64,000 bases of DNA, from the NCBI GenBank assembly GCA_023424015.1, contig JAFAEM010000022.1:200850-264849 (forward strand). Direction: 5' to 3'. Source of the stretch: Bacteroidota bacterium (GTDB taxonomy: Bacteria; Bacteroidota; Bacteroidia; Chitinophagales; Chitinophagaceae). Shown one piece after another: positions 33,674 to 43,800 of the stretch. The notes under the pieces are model-generated. The model worked only from the letters and a program-made list of their open reading frames with translations, did not search any database and was not told where the DNA came from. The translations under genes and the position numbers were made by a program. Each line of letters starts with the position of its first letter. Positions within the stretch are counted from its first letter, which is position 1.

Positions 33674-35011
33674 ATGAGAAATAAATTCAATTTATTGTTT
33701 TTAGGGCTACTGGTCTTTGCTTTTTCGTGTAAGAAGAACAATGGTGACAATGATCCCAATCCTCCTGCTGCTTCAGAGGCGGATAAGATCAAAGATACTT
33801 CGATTGCTTATGCACGCGACATCTATTTATGGTACAGCCAGATTCCAGAAGATTTTAAACAACGGGGCTATTCCGATCCTAACGAGATCATGGAAGCCAT
33901 CAGGGTGTATAGTAAAGAACCCGGTTTCACCGCTCCGGTTGACCGGTGGAGTTTTGCTGTAAAACAGGCGGATTGGGATAATGTTAGTGCCGGGATCTCA
34001 AAAGATTTCGGAATTAACGTTTTCTTCCGTCAGCAAAATGATCTCAGGGTACGTATGGTTGAGAAAGCATCACCGGCGGGCCTGGCTGGTGTACGCAGAG
34101 GCTGGCGGATCGTTGCAATTAACGGCGGTACCAATATTACTACGTCCAACGCTGATGCAATTGTGAATGCGATTTATTACGCTAGTAATGTTAACCTGAA
34201 ATTTGAAAAGCCTGACGGAAGTACAGTGGAGGTTGCACTGACTGCTGCTTCTTACCAGGATCAACCACTCGCCCTGGATACCATTTATACAGTTGGTGCG
34301 AAGAAGGCGGGCTATATGGTCTACAATTCCTTCCTTGGCGATTCACTTCAAACAATGACCGAGTTCCAGCGTGTCTTTAATCGTTTCACTTCCCAGGGTG
34401 TGGATGATGTGATCCTGGATCTTCGCTACAATGGTGGCGGGTTTGTATTGTACCAGCGTGAGCTCGCCAACTACCTGGTGAGTAGCGCAGCCAATGGCAA
34501 CCTGATGATGAAACAGGAATACAACAACAAATATTCCCAGTACAACAGCGCGGTCAATTATTCGAAGAAAGGCACGCTGAACCTGCCCAGGGTATTTATT
34601 ATTGTGAGTAATAACTCCGCTTCAGCAAGTGAACTTTTGATCAATAACCTGAAACCTTATATGGACGTCATTCTCGTCGGACCGAGCCGCACTTACGGCA
34701 AACCGGTGGGATATTTCGCTATACCCGTTGGTGACTGGTATATCTTCCCTGTTTCTTCAAGGAGTACGAATAAAGCAGGACAGGGAAATTACTTCAATGG
34801 TTTTGAGCTAAATAATACGGTCGCTGATGGGCTCGATAAAGATTGGGGCGATATTGCAGAATCATGCCTGGCCAGCGCATTGAAATATATCGGCACCGGT
34901 GCCTTCAGGATGCAGGCTGCAGAGGAATACATTCAGGATCCGCAGATAAAAGCCACTAACAATAAGCTGGATAATACTTTTAAAGGAATGGTGGAACCGA
35001 GGAAGTTCTAA
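33674..35011 (+). CDS. S41-family peptidase lipoprotein with PDZ domain
   Basis: 445 residues from the ATG at 33674. The N-terminus is a lipoprotein signal (LLFLGLLVFAFSCKKN, lipid-modified Cys at about 18). A helical N-terminal part is followed by a PDZ-like segment (VEKASPAGLAGVRRGWRIVAINGG), then the S41 core: DDVILDLRYNGGGFVLYQRELANYL, the catalytic serine region SNNSASASELLINNLKPY, and a GPSRTYGKPVGYF segment carrying the likely general-base Lys. Carboxyl-terminal processing proteases of this kind cut envelope proteins. It is bound to the membrane by its lipid; targets unknown. Monocistronic. Confidence 0.9.
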   Translation: MRNKFNLLFLGLLVFAFSCKKNNGDNDPNPPAASEADKIKDTSIAYARDIYLWYSQIPEDFKQRGYSDPNEIMEAIRVYSKEPGFTAPVDRWSFAVKQADWDNVSAGISKDFGINVFFRQQNDLRVRMVEKASPAGLAGVRRGWRIVAINGGTNITTSNADAIVNAIYYASNVNLKFEKPDGSTVEVALTAASYQDQPLALDTIYTVGAKKAGYMVYNSFLGDSLQTMTEFQRVFNRFTSQGVDDVILDLRYNGGGFVLYQRELANYLVSSAANGNLMMKQEYNNKYSQYNSAVNYSKKGTLNLPRVFIIVSNNSASASELLINNLKPYMDVILVGPSRTYGKPVGYFAIPVGDWYIFPVSSRSTNKAGQGNYFNGFELNNTVADGLDKDWGDIAESCLASALKYIGTGAFRMQAAEEYIQDPQIKATNNKLDNTFKGMVEPRKF

Positions 35012-35053
35012 GTTAGGAACCGGGTGTTGTTGAAGGTAAACCGGAACGTCAGA

Positions 35054-35314
35054 CTATTCTTTTGAAGAAGATATTTTCCTCCGTTTTAAAAAACGTTTCC
35101 GGTCTTTTTTCGACATCGGCCCGGTAGATTTAAAACTCGTGCTGTCTGCAATCACTTTTTTATCGATCACCCGGGCATCGGCTTTGGCCGAATGCTCTGC
35201 CGCTTTCGGATCTGTCAATGCCTTTTCAATACGCTCACGGTTGCTTTGTGCATATACAAACATCGCTGAAAATAGAAACGCTGAAGAAATGGCCAGGTGT
35301 TTTTTTATTCCCAT
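35054..35314 (-). CDS. Small secreted basic protein
   Basis: 86 residues with a signal peptide (MGIKKHLAISSAFLFSAMFVYA) and a mature part that is short, hydrophilic and basic at the end (KKDRKRFLKRRKI). It does not belong to a family I recognise. It lies 54 bp downstream of the M20 amidohydrolase gene and may be read with it. Confidence 0.55.
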   Translation of the reverse strand: MGIKKHLAISSAFLFSAMFVYAQSNRERIEKALTDPKAAEHSAKADARVIDKKVIADSTSFKSTGPMSKKDRKRFLKRRKISSSKE

Positions 35315-35368
35315 AGTACAAAGACGTCTGTTCAGTCCTACCTGTTGTACCGCTATTGAAAAAAAACG

Positions 35369-36559
35369 TTAAGAAAGATTGTCCAGCTCGGCAGTGGCAC
35401 CCAGCCAGGCCATCATGCCCATACCAGTTTCAATCGCGGACTCGTCTACATTAAAAGTCGGTGTATGCACACCTGACACAATTCCCTTTTCCACATTCAT
35501 TACACCCAGCCTGTAAAAGCAGCCGGGTATGAGTTGCGTGTAATATCCAAAGTCTTCAGCGCCCATTCTCTTCTCAGTCTCTTCCACATTGGCTGCACCT
35601 TTGTATAATTCCGCTTTTGCCCTTGCTATATTATTGAGTGCTTCGTTATTATATACTGAAGGATAACCGATGTCAATATGGAGATCAATTTCGCCACCCA
35701 TACTCTGCACGAGATGATGACAAAGCTGCCTTATAAGACCATGCGCTTTAAATCTCCATTCCTCATTCATTGCCCTGAATGTACCCTTCAACTTCACTTC
35801 ACCGGGAATGACATTAGTGGTCGTGCCTCCATTGAAAGCGGTTATTGAAAGCACACTTGGGTTGTGTGGGTTATTGTTTCTACTGATGAGTTGCTGCAGG
35901 CCGATAACCAGGTGCGATGCGATCAGGATCGGATCGGTACAAAGGTGTGGCGCAGCAGCATGGCCGCCTTTACCTTTTACCGTGATATAGATCTCGTCGG
36001 CGCTGGCCATAACCTGGCCACCGCGAAAACTCATTTTACCAACTTCCAGCCCGGGATGCACATGCAGGCCAAATATCGCAGCTGGTTTTGGGTTCTCCAG
36101 CGCGCCGTCTTTGATCATCAGGCTGGCGCCACCCGGATTTTTTTCTTCGCCGGGTTGAAAGATCAGTTTGACAGTACCTTCCCAATCAGATCTCGTTTCA
36201 TGCAGGATCTTCGCCGCGCCCAACAAACACGTGGTGTGTACATCATGACCGCATGCATGCATGACACCTTCATTTTTGGAACGGTAGGGAATATCATTTT
36301 CTTCTTTGATGGGCAGGGCGTCCATGTCAGCGCGTAACGCAACGACACGGGCCTTGGGATTGCGCCCATGGATCAACCCAACTACACCGGTGGTTGCTTT
36401 TATTTCAAAAGGGATCCCAAATTCCTCCAGTTTCTTTTGTACAAAACCTGATGTTTCAAATTCCTGGTAACTCAGTTCGGGGTTAGCATGCAGGTGGCGG
36501 CGTACTTCAATAAATTCGGGGGCGTATTGTTTCGCTAAGGCTTTGATTTTTTCTAGCAT
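35369..36559 (-). CDS. M20-family amidohydrolase (N-acyl amino acid amidohydrolase type)
   Basis: 396 residues. Zinc-site motifs are intact: ALRADMDALPI (first Asp), HACGHDVHTTCLLGAA, FQPGEEKNPGG, GLHVHP and, near the end, EDFGYYTQ with the final His in GVHTPTFNVDE. Together with the dimerisation domain around KGKGGHAAAPH this matches peptidase subfamily M20D (hippurate/IAA-amino acid hydrolase type), which removes acyl groups from amino acids. No signal peptide is seen, so it is cytoplasmic. A TATTTTTG box ends only four bases before the start codon, and a heptamer array abuts that box. Confidence 0.93.
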   Translation of the reverse strand: MLEKIKALAKQYAPEFIEVRRHLHANPELSYQEFETSGFVQKKLEEFGIPFEIKATTGVVGLIHGRNPKARVVALRADMDALPIKEENDIPYRSKNEGVMHACGHDVHTTCLLGAAKILHETRSDWEGTVKLIFQPGEEKNPGGASLMIKDGALENPKPAAIFGLHVHPGLEVGKMSFRGGQVMASADEIYITVKGKGGHAAAPHLCTDPILIASHLVIGLQQLISRNNNPHNPSVLSITAFNGGTTTNVIPGEVKLKGTFRAMNEEWRFKAHGLIRQLCHHLVQSMGGEIDLHIDIGYPSVYNNEALNNIARAKAELYKGAANVEETEKRMGAEDFGYYTQLIPGCFYRLGVMNVEKGIVSGVHTPTFNVDESAIETGMGMMAWLGATAELDNLS

Positions 36560-36563
36560 GGTG

Positions 36564-36571
36564 CAAAAATA
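36564..36571 (-). promoter_or_regulatory. -7 promoter box of the M20 gene
   Basis: TATTTTTG on the minus strand, four bases before ATG at 36557-36559, so a leaderless transcript is predicted. The array R2 starts at the very next base, so the -33 position lies inside the array. Confidence 0.5.
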
Positions 36572-36641
36572 GATACTGGAGGGTGGATTCTTGATACTGG
36601 ATACTTGATACTTGATACTGGATACTGGATACTGGATGCTC
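36572..36641 (+). repeat. Heptamer array R2 (ten units)
   Basis: Ten 7-bp units of GATACTG, GATACTT and variants; two units near the left end are degenerate. It is followed directly by the GC-rich palindromic element at 36642-36674. Confidence 0.9.
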
Positions 36642-36674
36642 GGCCTGCCCGCCGAAGCTTTAGGCAGGTGGGAG
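36642..36674. repeat. CCCGCCG palindromic element, copy 1
   Basis: GGCCTGCCCGCCGAAGC is followed by a right arm TTTAGGCAGGTGGGAG. The same element, in a variant form, is found at 54639-54674 next to array R5. Confidence 0.75.
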
Positions 36675-36676
36675 TA

Positions 36677-37138
36677 TTACAGATCCTCGCCCTGGGTTTT
36701 TTCCAGTTTGAGCTCTACAATATCATTCATGATAAAAACACCCTTTGGAAAATAGGCACTCAGTTTTTGCTGGTACAGCTCAGCCTCTTTACGCTCTTTG
36801 AAGTTGCCGGCTTTTAATTTGTAGTAGGGCGACTGGTGCCAGAGATATGCTTTTAATTCCGGGAAATAGGTATATACTTTAGTCTTGGCAGCGATGGCTT
36901 CGTCGCGGTTGCTGGTGCTGATCACCATCAGGCGGTATCCTTTTCCTGTTTTACGGGAGTCGCGGCTGGTTTCTTCGTTGATCTGCGCCTGTTTGCTCAT
37001 CAGCATATCAATGCGCGGGTCTTTATGCACTACAACAGTATTATTGGCTGCTATAGTTGTGTCCTGTGAAAATACCGGTGATTGTACTGTAACCAAAAAA
37101 ATAAAAGCAATGATGCAGGTGGCAAAATCTCTTTTCAT
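36677..37138 (-). CDS. SPOR-domain secreted protein
   Basis: 153 residues from the ATG at 37138, which begins a signal peptide (MKRDFATCIIAFIFLVTVQSPVFS). The C-terminal half (about 65-145) is a SPOR domain: GYRLMVISTSNRDEAIAAK, then YLWHQSPYYKLKAGNFKERKEAELYQQKLSAYFP. SPOR domains bind denuded peptidoglycan glycan strands, mostly at division sites. The protein should be periplasmic. It follows the half-ALDH gene by 60 bp on the same strand. Confidence 0.85.
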   Translation of the reverse strand: MKRDFATCIIAFIFLVTVQSPVFSQDTTIAANNTVVVHKDPRIDMLMSKQAQINEETSRDSRKTGKGYRLMVISTSNRDEAIAAKTKVYTYFPELKAYLWHQSPYYKLKAGNFKERKEAELYQQKLSAYFPKGVFIMNDIVELKLEKTQGEDL

Positions 37139-37198
37139 AAGAATCAATATTTCAAATTTCAAACCAAATTTTTGGTTTCGGGCTTTTAATCTTTAGGA

Positions 37199-38152
37199 TC
37201 AATATCCACTCCCCGCGCCGGCTATATTTTCTACCGGGTGCCAGGTGGTTTTTATCTCCTGGGTATCCATGATAAAATAGGGCGACTGTCCCTGGTCGCT
37301 CATCCAGTTTATTTTATCATAAAAAACGATACGTTTCAGGTTCAGGGCCGATTTTTCACGCATCATTTTCTGAATAGTAGAATCATTTTCACAGTAAATG
37401 GTTGCATTGACATCCATATGTTCCACAAACCAACTGGCCAGTTCGCCCGGTTTCCCCGTGAGAATATTCACCACGCCACCCGGCAGATCAGAAGTATTTA
37501 ATACTTCTGCAAAAGTGACGGCGCAAAGGGGACTCGTTTCAGATGCCAGTATCACACAGGTGTTGCCCCCCGCAATGGCGGGTGCCATGACCGATATTAG
37601 GCCCAGCAATGAGTCGCCCTGTGGCGCAATTATAGAAATGACACCCGTGGGTTCTGGTACGGAAAAATTAAAATGAGGTGTAGCAACCGGGTTAACGCTG
37701 CTGAAAACCTGTTGAAACTTGTCGCACCAGCCCGCATACCAGATCAGCCGGTCGATTGCAAGATTCACTTCCTTTTCGGCCCTGGCCTTTGTTGCGTTTT
37801 GCAATACAAGTTCCTCAATAAACTGTGCTTTTCTTCCTTCCAGCATTTCGGCGATCCGATAGAGTATCTGACCCCTGTTAAATGCAGACCTGCTGCTCCA
37901 ACCGCCAAAAGCACTCCGCGCTGCAACCACTGCATTGCGAAAGTCCTTCCGTGAGCCCAGGCAAACATTGGCCAGTTTTATACCCGCTGCATTAACCGGT
38001 ACATAGTAGCGCCCCGATTCTGTTCTGGGAAACTGACCGCCGATATACAGTTTATACGTTTTTAAAACACCGATCCTTTTTTTGTTGGCCGGCGTCTCGA
38101 GACCATTCTCACCAATCTTGAGCGAAGATTTTTTTATATATGTTTTTCCCAT
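37199..38152 (-). CDS. Non-catalytic half aldehyde dehydrogenase
   Basis: 317 residues: an N-terminal ALDH fold only (YKLYIGGQFPRTESGRYY, AVVAARSAFGGWSSRSAFNRGQILYRIAEML, PTGVISIIAPQGDSLLGLISVMAPAIAGGNTCVI, DLPGGVVNILTG). It ends before the segment that would carry the catalytic Cys, and no ELGGK or GQxCxAGSR motif exists. The frame is open and clean, so this is not a decayed gene. It starts 14 bp after the full ALDH gene. Together the two add up to about 820 residues with the order full domain plus dead half domain, as in ALDH16. It is probably a structural partner of the active enzyme. Confidence 0.85.
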   Translation of the reverse strand: MGKTYIKKSSLKIGENGLETPANKKRIGVLKTYKLYIGGQFPRTESGRYYVPVNAAGIKLANVCLGSRKDFRNAVVAARSAFGGWSSRSAFNRGQILYRIAEMLEGRKAQFIEELVLQNATKARAEKEVNLAIDRLIWYAGWCDKFQQVFSSVNPVATPHFNFSVPEPTGVISIIAPQGDSLLGLISVMAPAIAGGNTCVILASETSPLCAVTFAEVLNTSDLPGGVVNILTGKPGELASWFVEHMDVNATIYCENDSTIQKMMREKSALNLKRIVFYDKINWMSDQGQSPYFIMDTQEIKTTWHPVENIAGAGSGY

Positions 38153-38166
38153 AGTTAGTTCACAAG

Positions 38167-39678
38167 TTAAATATGTAAATACGCCCCCAACCCATGCAAT
38201 CCGCCTTCTCTTCCGTAACCGCTTTCTTTATATCCGCCGAAAGGTGAGGAGGGATCAAATTTGTTGAAGGTATTCGCCCAGATCACGCCGGCCCTCATCC
38301 GCCTGGTCATATTAAATATCTTGGAGCCCTTATCGGTCCATACTCCAGCGCTTAATCCATAAGGCGAGTTGTTAGCTTTTTCAATCACCTCATCATCGGT
38401 GCGGAAAGTTAATATCGACAACACTGGTCCGAAAATTTCTTCCTGCGCGATGCGGCTGCTTTGCGCTACATTGGTGAAAATAGTAGGTCTGCACCAGAAG
38501 CCTTTCGAAGGAAGAGAGCAACTACTTTCATACATTTCAGCGCCTTCCTTTTTCCCGATGCTGATATATTTCTGAATAGTTTGAAGCTGCTGCTTTGAAT
38601 TGATCGCACCAATATCAGTGTTTTTGTCCAGGGGGTCGCCAACGATAAGTGTTTCGATACGGTCACGCAATTTTCTTATCACTTCTTTTGCGATCGATTC
38701 CTGTACATATAACCTGGAACCGGCGCAGCAGACATGGCCCTGGTTAAAATAGATCCCATTGATCACACCTTCAACCGCCTGGTCGATGGGTGCATCTTCA
38801 AAGATGATATTTGCCGCTTTCCCGCCCAGTTCAAGGGTTAGCTTCTTATCCGTTCCTGCTATTGCTCGCTGGATGATCTTACCTACTTCAGTCGACCCGG
38901 TAAACGCGATCTTATTGATGTCCGGGTGATTTACGATCGCAGCGCCGGTATCTCCCGCGCCGGTAACAATATTTACAACACCCGGCGGCAGATCGGATTC
39001 CTGGATGATCTCAGCCAGCTTCAATGCAGTAAGTGAGGTTGTTTCCGCGGGTTTCAATACAACGGTATTGCCAGTCGCAAGTGCCGGTGCGATCTTCCAC
39101 GCGGCCATCAGCAAGGGAAAATTCCAGGGGATGATCTGACCCGCCACACCCAGCGATCTGGGTTTGCGGTTTGGGAAAGCGTATTCCAGTTTATCTGCCC
39201 ACCCTGCATAGTAGAAAAAATGATTAGCAGCGGTGGGCACATCAAAGTCGCGGCTTTCACGAATGGGTTTACCACCATCGAGCGATTCGATGATCGCCAG
39301 CTCCCGCGCCTTTTCCTGGATCATCCTTGCCAGGCGGAATATATACTTTGCCCTTTCTTTAGGTAACATCCTGCTCCAGGTCTTTTCATACGCATTCCTC
39401 GCGGCCGCTACAGCCCTGTTCACATCCGCGGCACTGGCTTCTGCCACCTCACTAAGCTTTTCTTCGTCGGCCGGGTTGATTGAATCAAAATATTTTTTTG
39501 ACAGGGGCTTTTGCCATTGCCCGTTGATGAACAGGTCGTATTGCGGCTTGATACTCGCCGCGCTTTTACTCTCCGGTGCCGGCTCATACGACCAACTGGT
39601 GTCGAACTGCAGTTTGAGGGTATTTCGCTTTTCATTTTTTCCCGGTTTTGAACGGGAAATTTTTTTTGCAACTGGCAT
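38167..39678 (-). CDS. Aldehyde dehydrogenase (catalytic subunit)
   Basis: 503 residues, full ALDH length. NAD-binding: IIPWNFPLLMAAWKIAPALATGNTVVLKPAE and FTGSTEVGK. Catalysis: Glu283 in ELGGKAANIIFED and Cys317 in GHVCCAGSR, 34 residues apart as in canonical enzymes. The N-terminal 45 residues are basic and extend beyond the family core. With deoC upstream, the likely substrate is acetaldehyde released from deoxyribose 5-phosphate, giving acetate; that is context inference. A half-ALDH gene follows by 14 bp. Confidence 0.95.
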   Translation of the reverse strand: MPVAKKISRSKPGKNEKRNTLKLQFDTSWSYEPAPESKSAASIKPQYDLFINGQWQKPLSKKYFDSINPADEEKLSEVAEASAADVNRAVAAARNAYEKTWSRMLPKERAKYIFRLARMIQEKARELAIIESLDGGKPIRESRDFDVPTAANHFFYYAGWADKLEYAFPNRKPRSLGVAGQIIPWNFPLLMAAWKIAPALATGNTVVLKPAETTSLTALKLAEIIQESDLPPGVVNIVTGAGDTGAAIVNHPDINKIAFTGSTEVGKIIQRAIAGTDKKLTLELGGKAANIIFEDAPIDQAVEGVINGIYFNQGHVCCAGSRLYVQESIAKEVIRKLRDRIETLIVGDPLDKNTDIGAINSKQQLQTIQKYISIGKKEGAEMYESSCSLPSKGFWCRPTIFTNVAQSSRIAQEEIFGPVLSILTFRTDDEVIEKANNSPYGLSAGVWTDKGSKIFNMTRRMRAGVIWANTFNKFDPSSPFGGYKESGYGREGGLHGLGAYLHI

Positions 39679-39721
39679 GCTCTAATTTTTAGGTCTATGA
39701 TGAAGGCCTGTAGTTCTTAAT

Positions 39722-40651
39722 TTAATCCACACTGAAATAATTCGCGCTTTGATATACGCCTGTTTGTTCTTTCACAATTTGCATCAGCACATCATTAGCA
39801 AGACTGCTGGCGCCAAAACGAAACCACTCATTGTTCATCCAGGCTTCTCCCAGGACTTCTTTTAACATCACCAGGTAATGCAGGGCCAGCTTTGATTTTG
39901 AAATACCGCCGGCAGGTTTCATACCGATCATTTTTCCGGTTTTGTAGTAAAATTCACGGATGGCTTCCAGCATGACCAGGGTAACGGGCATCGTAGCTGC
40001 GGGTTGTATTTTTCCTGTGGAGGTTTTTATAAAATCGGCCCCGGCATACATGGCGATATCACTGGCGCGCCTGACCTTATCGAAAGTGCCAAGCTCTCCC
40101 GTTTCAAGTATCACTTTCAGCCGGGCAGGACCACAGGCTTCCTTTACCGCGGCTATTTCATCGTATACAAAATTGTACTCTCCTTCATGAAATTTTCCAC
40201 GACTTATCACCATATCTACCTCGTCTGCGCCTTCATTGACAGCGTACCGGGTGTCGCGGATCTTAACCTCACGCGGTGACTGCCCGCTGGGAAACGCGGT
40301 CGCGACAGAAGCCACTTTCACACCGGATCCTTCCAGTGCTTTTTTTGCCGTCTTCACCATGGCCGGATAAACGCAGACCGCCGCAACAGTTGGTAAGCCC
40401 GCAACTGCATCATGCAGGTGGAGTGCTTTATAGCATAACTGCTTTACTTTGCCAATGGTATCCTTTCCTTCCAGCGTTGTGAGGTCGATCATATTGAGAA
40501 CTAATTTCAACCCGTTTAGCTTCGCTTCTTTTTTTATGCTCCGGGTAGTAAACCGCGCAGCCCGTTCCTCAGTTCCCACCTGGTCGATTCGTGGCGACAG
40601 GCTGAAATCAGGTAATATTTTACTTATTGCGGCAGCAGCCATAACGATCAT
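39722..40651 (-). CDS. deoC: Deoxyribose-phosphate aldolase
   Basis: 309 residues from the Met at 40651; the open frame reaches 21 codons further but that part is translated heptamer array. DeoC splits 2-deoxyribose 5-phosphate into glyceraldehyde 3-phosphate and acetaldehyde. The Schiff-base Lys lies in GADFIKTSTGK, with DEVDMVISRGKFHEGE and KVILETGELG earlier and GMKPAGGIS after it. It is longer than the E. coli enzyme (259) and is of the type found with ALDH genes in other phyla. The three genes deoC, ALDH and half-ALDH are spaced 43 and 14 bp apart, which suggests one operon. Confidence 0.95.
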   Translation of the reverse strand: MIVMAAAAISKILPDFSLSPRIDQVGTEERAARFTTRSIKKEAKLNGLKLVLNMIDLTTLEGKDTIGKVKQLCYKALHLHDAVAGLPTVAAVCVYPAMVKTAKKALEGSGVKVASVATAFPSGQSPREVKIRDTRYAVNEGADEVDMVISRGKFHEGEYNFVYDEIAAVKEACGPARLKVILETGELGTFDKVRRASDIAMYAGADFIKTSTGKIQPAATMPVTLVMLEAIREFYYKTGKMIGMKPAGGISKSKLALHYLVMLKEVLGEAWMNNEWFRFGASSLANDVLMQIVKEQTGVYQSANYFSVD

Positions 40652-40662
40652 ATTAGGTCTTT

Positions 40663-40670
40663 CAAAGATA
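40663..40670 (-). promoter_or_regulatory. deoC -7 promoter box
   Basis: TATCTTTG on the minus strand, 11 bp before the chosen ATG. The 19-bp-distant -33 position falls in the first unit of heptamer array R3; no TTTG is found there. Confidence 0.55.
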
Positions 40671-40687
40671 GCGAATTGGTTTGCAGT

Positions 40688-40812
40688 CAGCATCCAGCAT
40701 CCAGCATCCAGCATCCAGTATTAAGTATCGGCCTCACCCCCAACCCCTCTCCCAAGGAGAGGGGAGCCAGAAACATCCAGTATCAAGTATCAAGTATCAA
40801 GTATCCAGCATA
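40688..40812 (-). repeat. Heptamer array R3, split by a palindromic element
   Basis: Six units (40688-40729) and about five and a half units (40774-40812), both in the minus-strand orientation (CAGCATC, CAGTATC and AAGTATC on the plus strand), are separated by 44 bp holding the CCCCTCTCC palindrome. The array fills the gap between the divergent deoC and amidohydrolase genes. Confidence 0.92.
40730..40773. repeat. CCCCTCTCC palindromic element, copy 1
   Basis: GGCCTCACCCCCAA, then CCCCTCTCC (40744-40752), three bases and GGAGAGGGG (40756-40764). The reverse complement of the same element is at 54579-54615. Confidence 0.85.
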
Positions 40813-40893
40813 TGCATTTGATTTCTTAAATTCGAAACTTCACTTACGCAAGGATCACTGAGAAAAATCATCTAATTGAAAAATTCTACTGTA

Positions 40894-43800
40894 ATGAGAA
40901 AATTCAGAACACGTTACATGCTATGCTTTGTAACCGCTTTTTTATTGGCGGCTATTAAGCCAGGCGCCCAGCCCACTTTTCCTGAAAATGGTGTTGCCGA
41001 CAGCCGGCAGGGCCACTATGCTTTTACCAACGCGACGATTGTAAAAGACGTCACAACGACCCTCACTAATGCCACCATGGTAATAAAGGATGGCAGGATC
41101 GTAGCGGTAGGTACTAATATAAAGGTACCCGCCGGGGCGGTGGAGATAGATTGCAGGGGAAAATATATTTATCCTTCTTTTATTGATATTTATGCCGATT
41201 ACGGCACTCCCGCCATACAACAAGGGGGTGGCGGATTTTCATTCACCCAGCAGCCCCAGCTGGAAACCGCTGAGAAAGGCCCTTTTGGCTGGAACCAGGC
41301 GATAAAAAGCGATGCGGAAGCGTATAAGGTTTTTTCGGTTGACAATGAAAAAGCCAAGCCCTTTCGTGAAGCCGGTTTTGGCACCGTACTTACGCATGTG
41401 CGCGATGGTATCGCCCGTGGCACTGGCGCGGTAGTGACACTGGCCGATCAAAAAGCGAATTTTGTCGTAATAAAAGAAAGAGCATCCGCACATTATTCTT
41501 TCAGCAAAGGAAGTTCGAGACAAAGTTATCCCAGTTCAATGATGGGTACGATCGCTTTGCTCCGTCAATCTTATCTCGATGCAAAATGGTATAAGAATCG
41601 TCCCGCTTCAGAAGGTTTCAATGCCAGCCTGAAAGCATGGAACGATATCCAGGACCTGCCACAGTTTTTTGAAGCGACGGATAAATGGAACAGTCTTCGT
41701 GCCGATAAGATCGGTGATGAATTTGGTGTGCAATATATCATCAAAGCCGGCGGCAATGAATACCAGCGTATCAAAGACATGAAGGCAACCAATGCTACTT
41801 TCATCGTACCGCTTAACTATCCCCAGGCCCAGGATGTGGAAGATCCCACCGATGCCAGGTTTGTGTCACTCTCGGATCTAAAACACTGGGAAATGGCACC
41901 CACTAATGCCGGAGCATTCGAAAAAGCCGGAATACCATTCTGCCTAACCACGTCAGACCTGCGCGATGTAAAAACTTTTATCACGAATCTCAGGTCAGCC
42001 TTCAACTATGGGCTTTCAGAAAAAGCTGCATTGGAAGCGTTGACAAAAACACCCGCCACCGTCTTGGGTATCTACGACCAGGTAGGTAGTCTCGATGCGG
42101 GTAAATGGGCCAATTTCCTGATTACTTCCGGACCTGTCTTTGAAGAAAAAACAGCGATCAACCAAAACTGGATCCAGGGCTGGAAGTATATTGTAAAGGA
42201 TGGCAGCATCGATAAAGCGCGGGGTATTTATAAACTTGCCCTGAATACTGCCAATGGGCCTGTAAACTATACCCTCGATTTTAAATCGGCTAACAGTGCG
42301 AACATTTTGGCCAATGATACGATCAATACCAAATTCACTTTCGATGGAACCCAGGTGAAGATCAGCTTTTCACCAACAAAAAAAGGTGGAAGCGATTACA
42401 GGCTGAGCGGTTTCGTAAGTGCTGATGGCTGGAGTGGTTATGGTGTGGATACAACTGGAAATAATCTTACCTGGACCGCACGTTTCCAAAGAGAAACTAC
42501 CATCAAAGAAGATAGTGCAAGACCCCGTCGGCAGTCACCGATCGGCAAAGTTGTTTATCCATTTGAACCTTTTGGCTGGGAAGAAGACCAGGCACCCAAA
42601 CAGGAAGCGATCCTGATCAGGAATGCAACTGTTTGGACTAATGAAAAAGATGGGGTATTACAAAACACCGATGTGTTGATCAAAAATGGAAAGATTGCAG
42701 GCATTGGCAAAAATCTTCCTGATGCAGGTGCGCGCGTGATTGATGGTACCGGAAAACACGTTACACCGGGCATCATTGATGAGCACTCTCATATAGCAGC
42801 AGCCTCAATTAACGAGGGCGGACAGAGTGTGACCTCTGAAGTAAGGATTGGCGACAACCTGAATCCCGATGATATCAATATTTACCGCCAGTTAAGTGGT
42901 GGTGTAACTACCTCACATATACTCCATGGTTCAGCCAATGTGATCGGTGGACAGACACAGCTCATCAAATTGCGCTGGGGTAAAAATGCGGAGGATCTCA
43001 AGTTTCAAAACTGGACAGGGCAGATCAAATTCGCGCTTGGAGAGAATGTAAAACGCTCTGCATTTCCACTTGGCAATAATCGTTACCCCGATACCAGGAT
43101 GGGTGTAGAACAGGTATTGGTAGATGCTTTCACGCGTGCTAAGGATTATCAAAAAGCCTGGAAGGAGTACGAAGCAAATAAAAATAAGAAAGGCTCGACC
43201 GCGGTAGAGCCGCGCAGGGACCTGGAACTGGATGCGCTGGTTGAAATACTGGAAAGCAGACGTTTCATCACCTGCCATTCCTATGTACAAAGCGAGATCA
43301 CCAGCTCGATCGAGATCGCCAACAGGATGGGTTATAAATACAATACATTTACCCATATCCTCGAGGGATACAAGGTTGCCGACAAGATGAAAGAGCATGG
43401 CTCCAATGCTTCTACCTTCTCTGACTGGTGGGCTTATAAAATGGAAGTGGAAGATGCGATCCCTTATAATGCGGCTATAATGCACCGGGTAGGTTTGAAT
43501 GTTGCTATAAATTCTGATGATGCTGAAATGGCGCGCCGGCTTAACCAGGAAGCCGCCAAAATTGTAAAATATGGTGGTGTAACTGAAGAGGAAGCGCTGA
43601 AAATGGTAACACTCAATCCCGCGAAGATGCTGCATGTAGACGACCGGGTGGGAAGCCTGAAGAATGGAAAGGATGCTGATGTGGTAGTTTGGAGCGACAA
43701 CCCGCTCAGTATTTATGCCAAATCGCTGTATACCATCGTGGATGGCACTATTTACTTTGATCGCCAGAAAGATGAACAATTGCAGGCATCTGTTGACAGG

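Noticed and set aside
37199..38152. Half-ALDH gene as a pseudogene
   Set aside because: The frame is open and clean, has a normal start and stop, and keeps conserved fold motifs with tight spacing to the active gene; a split ALDH16 is the better reading.
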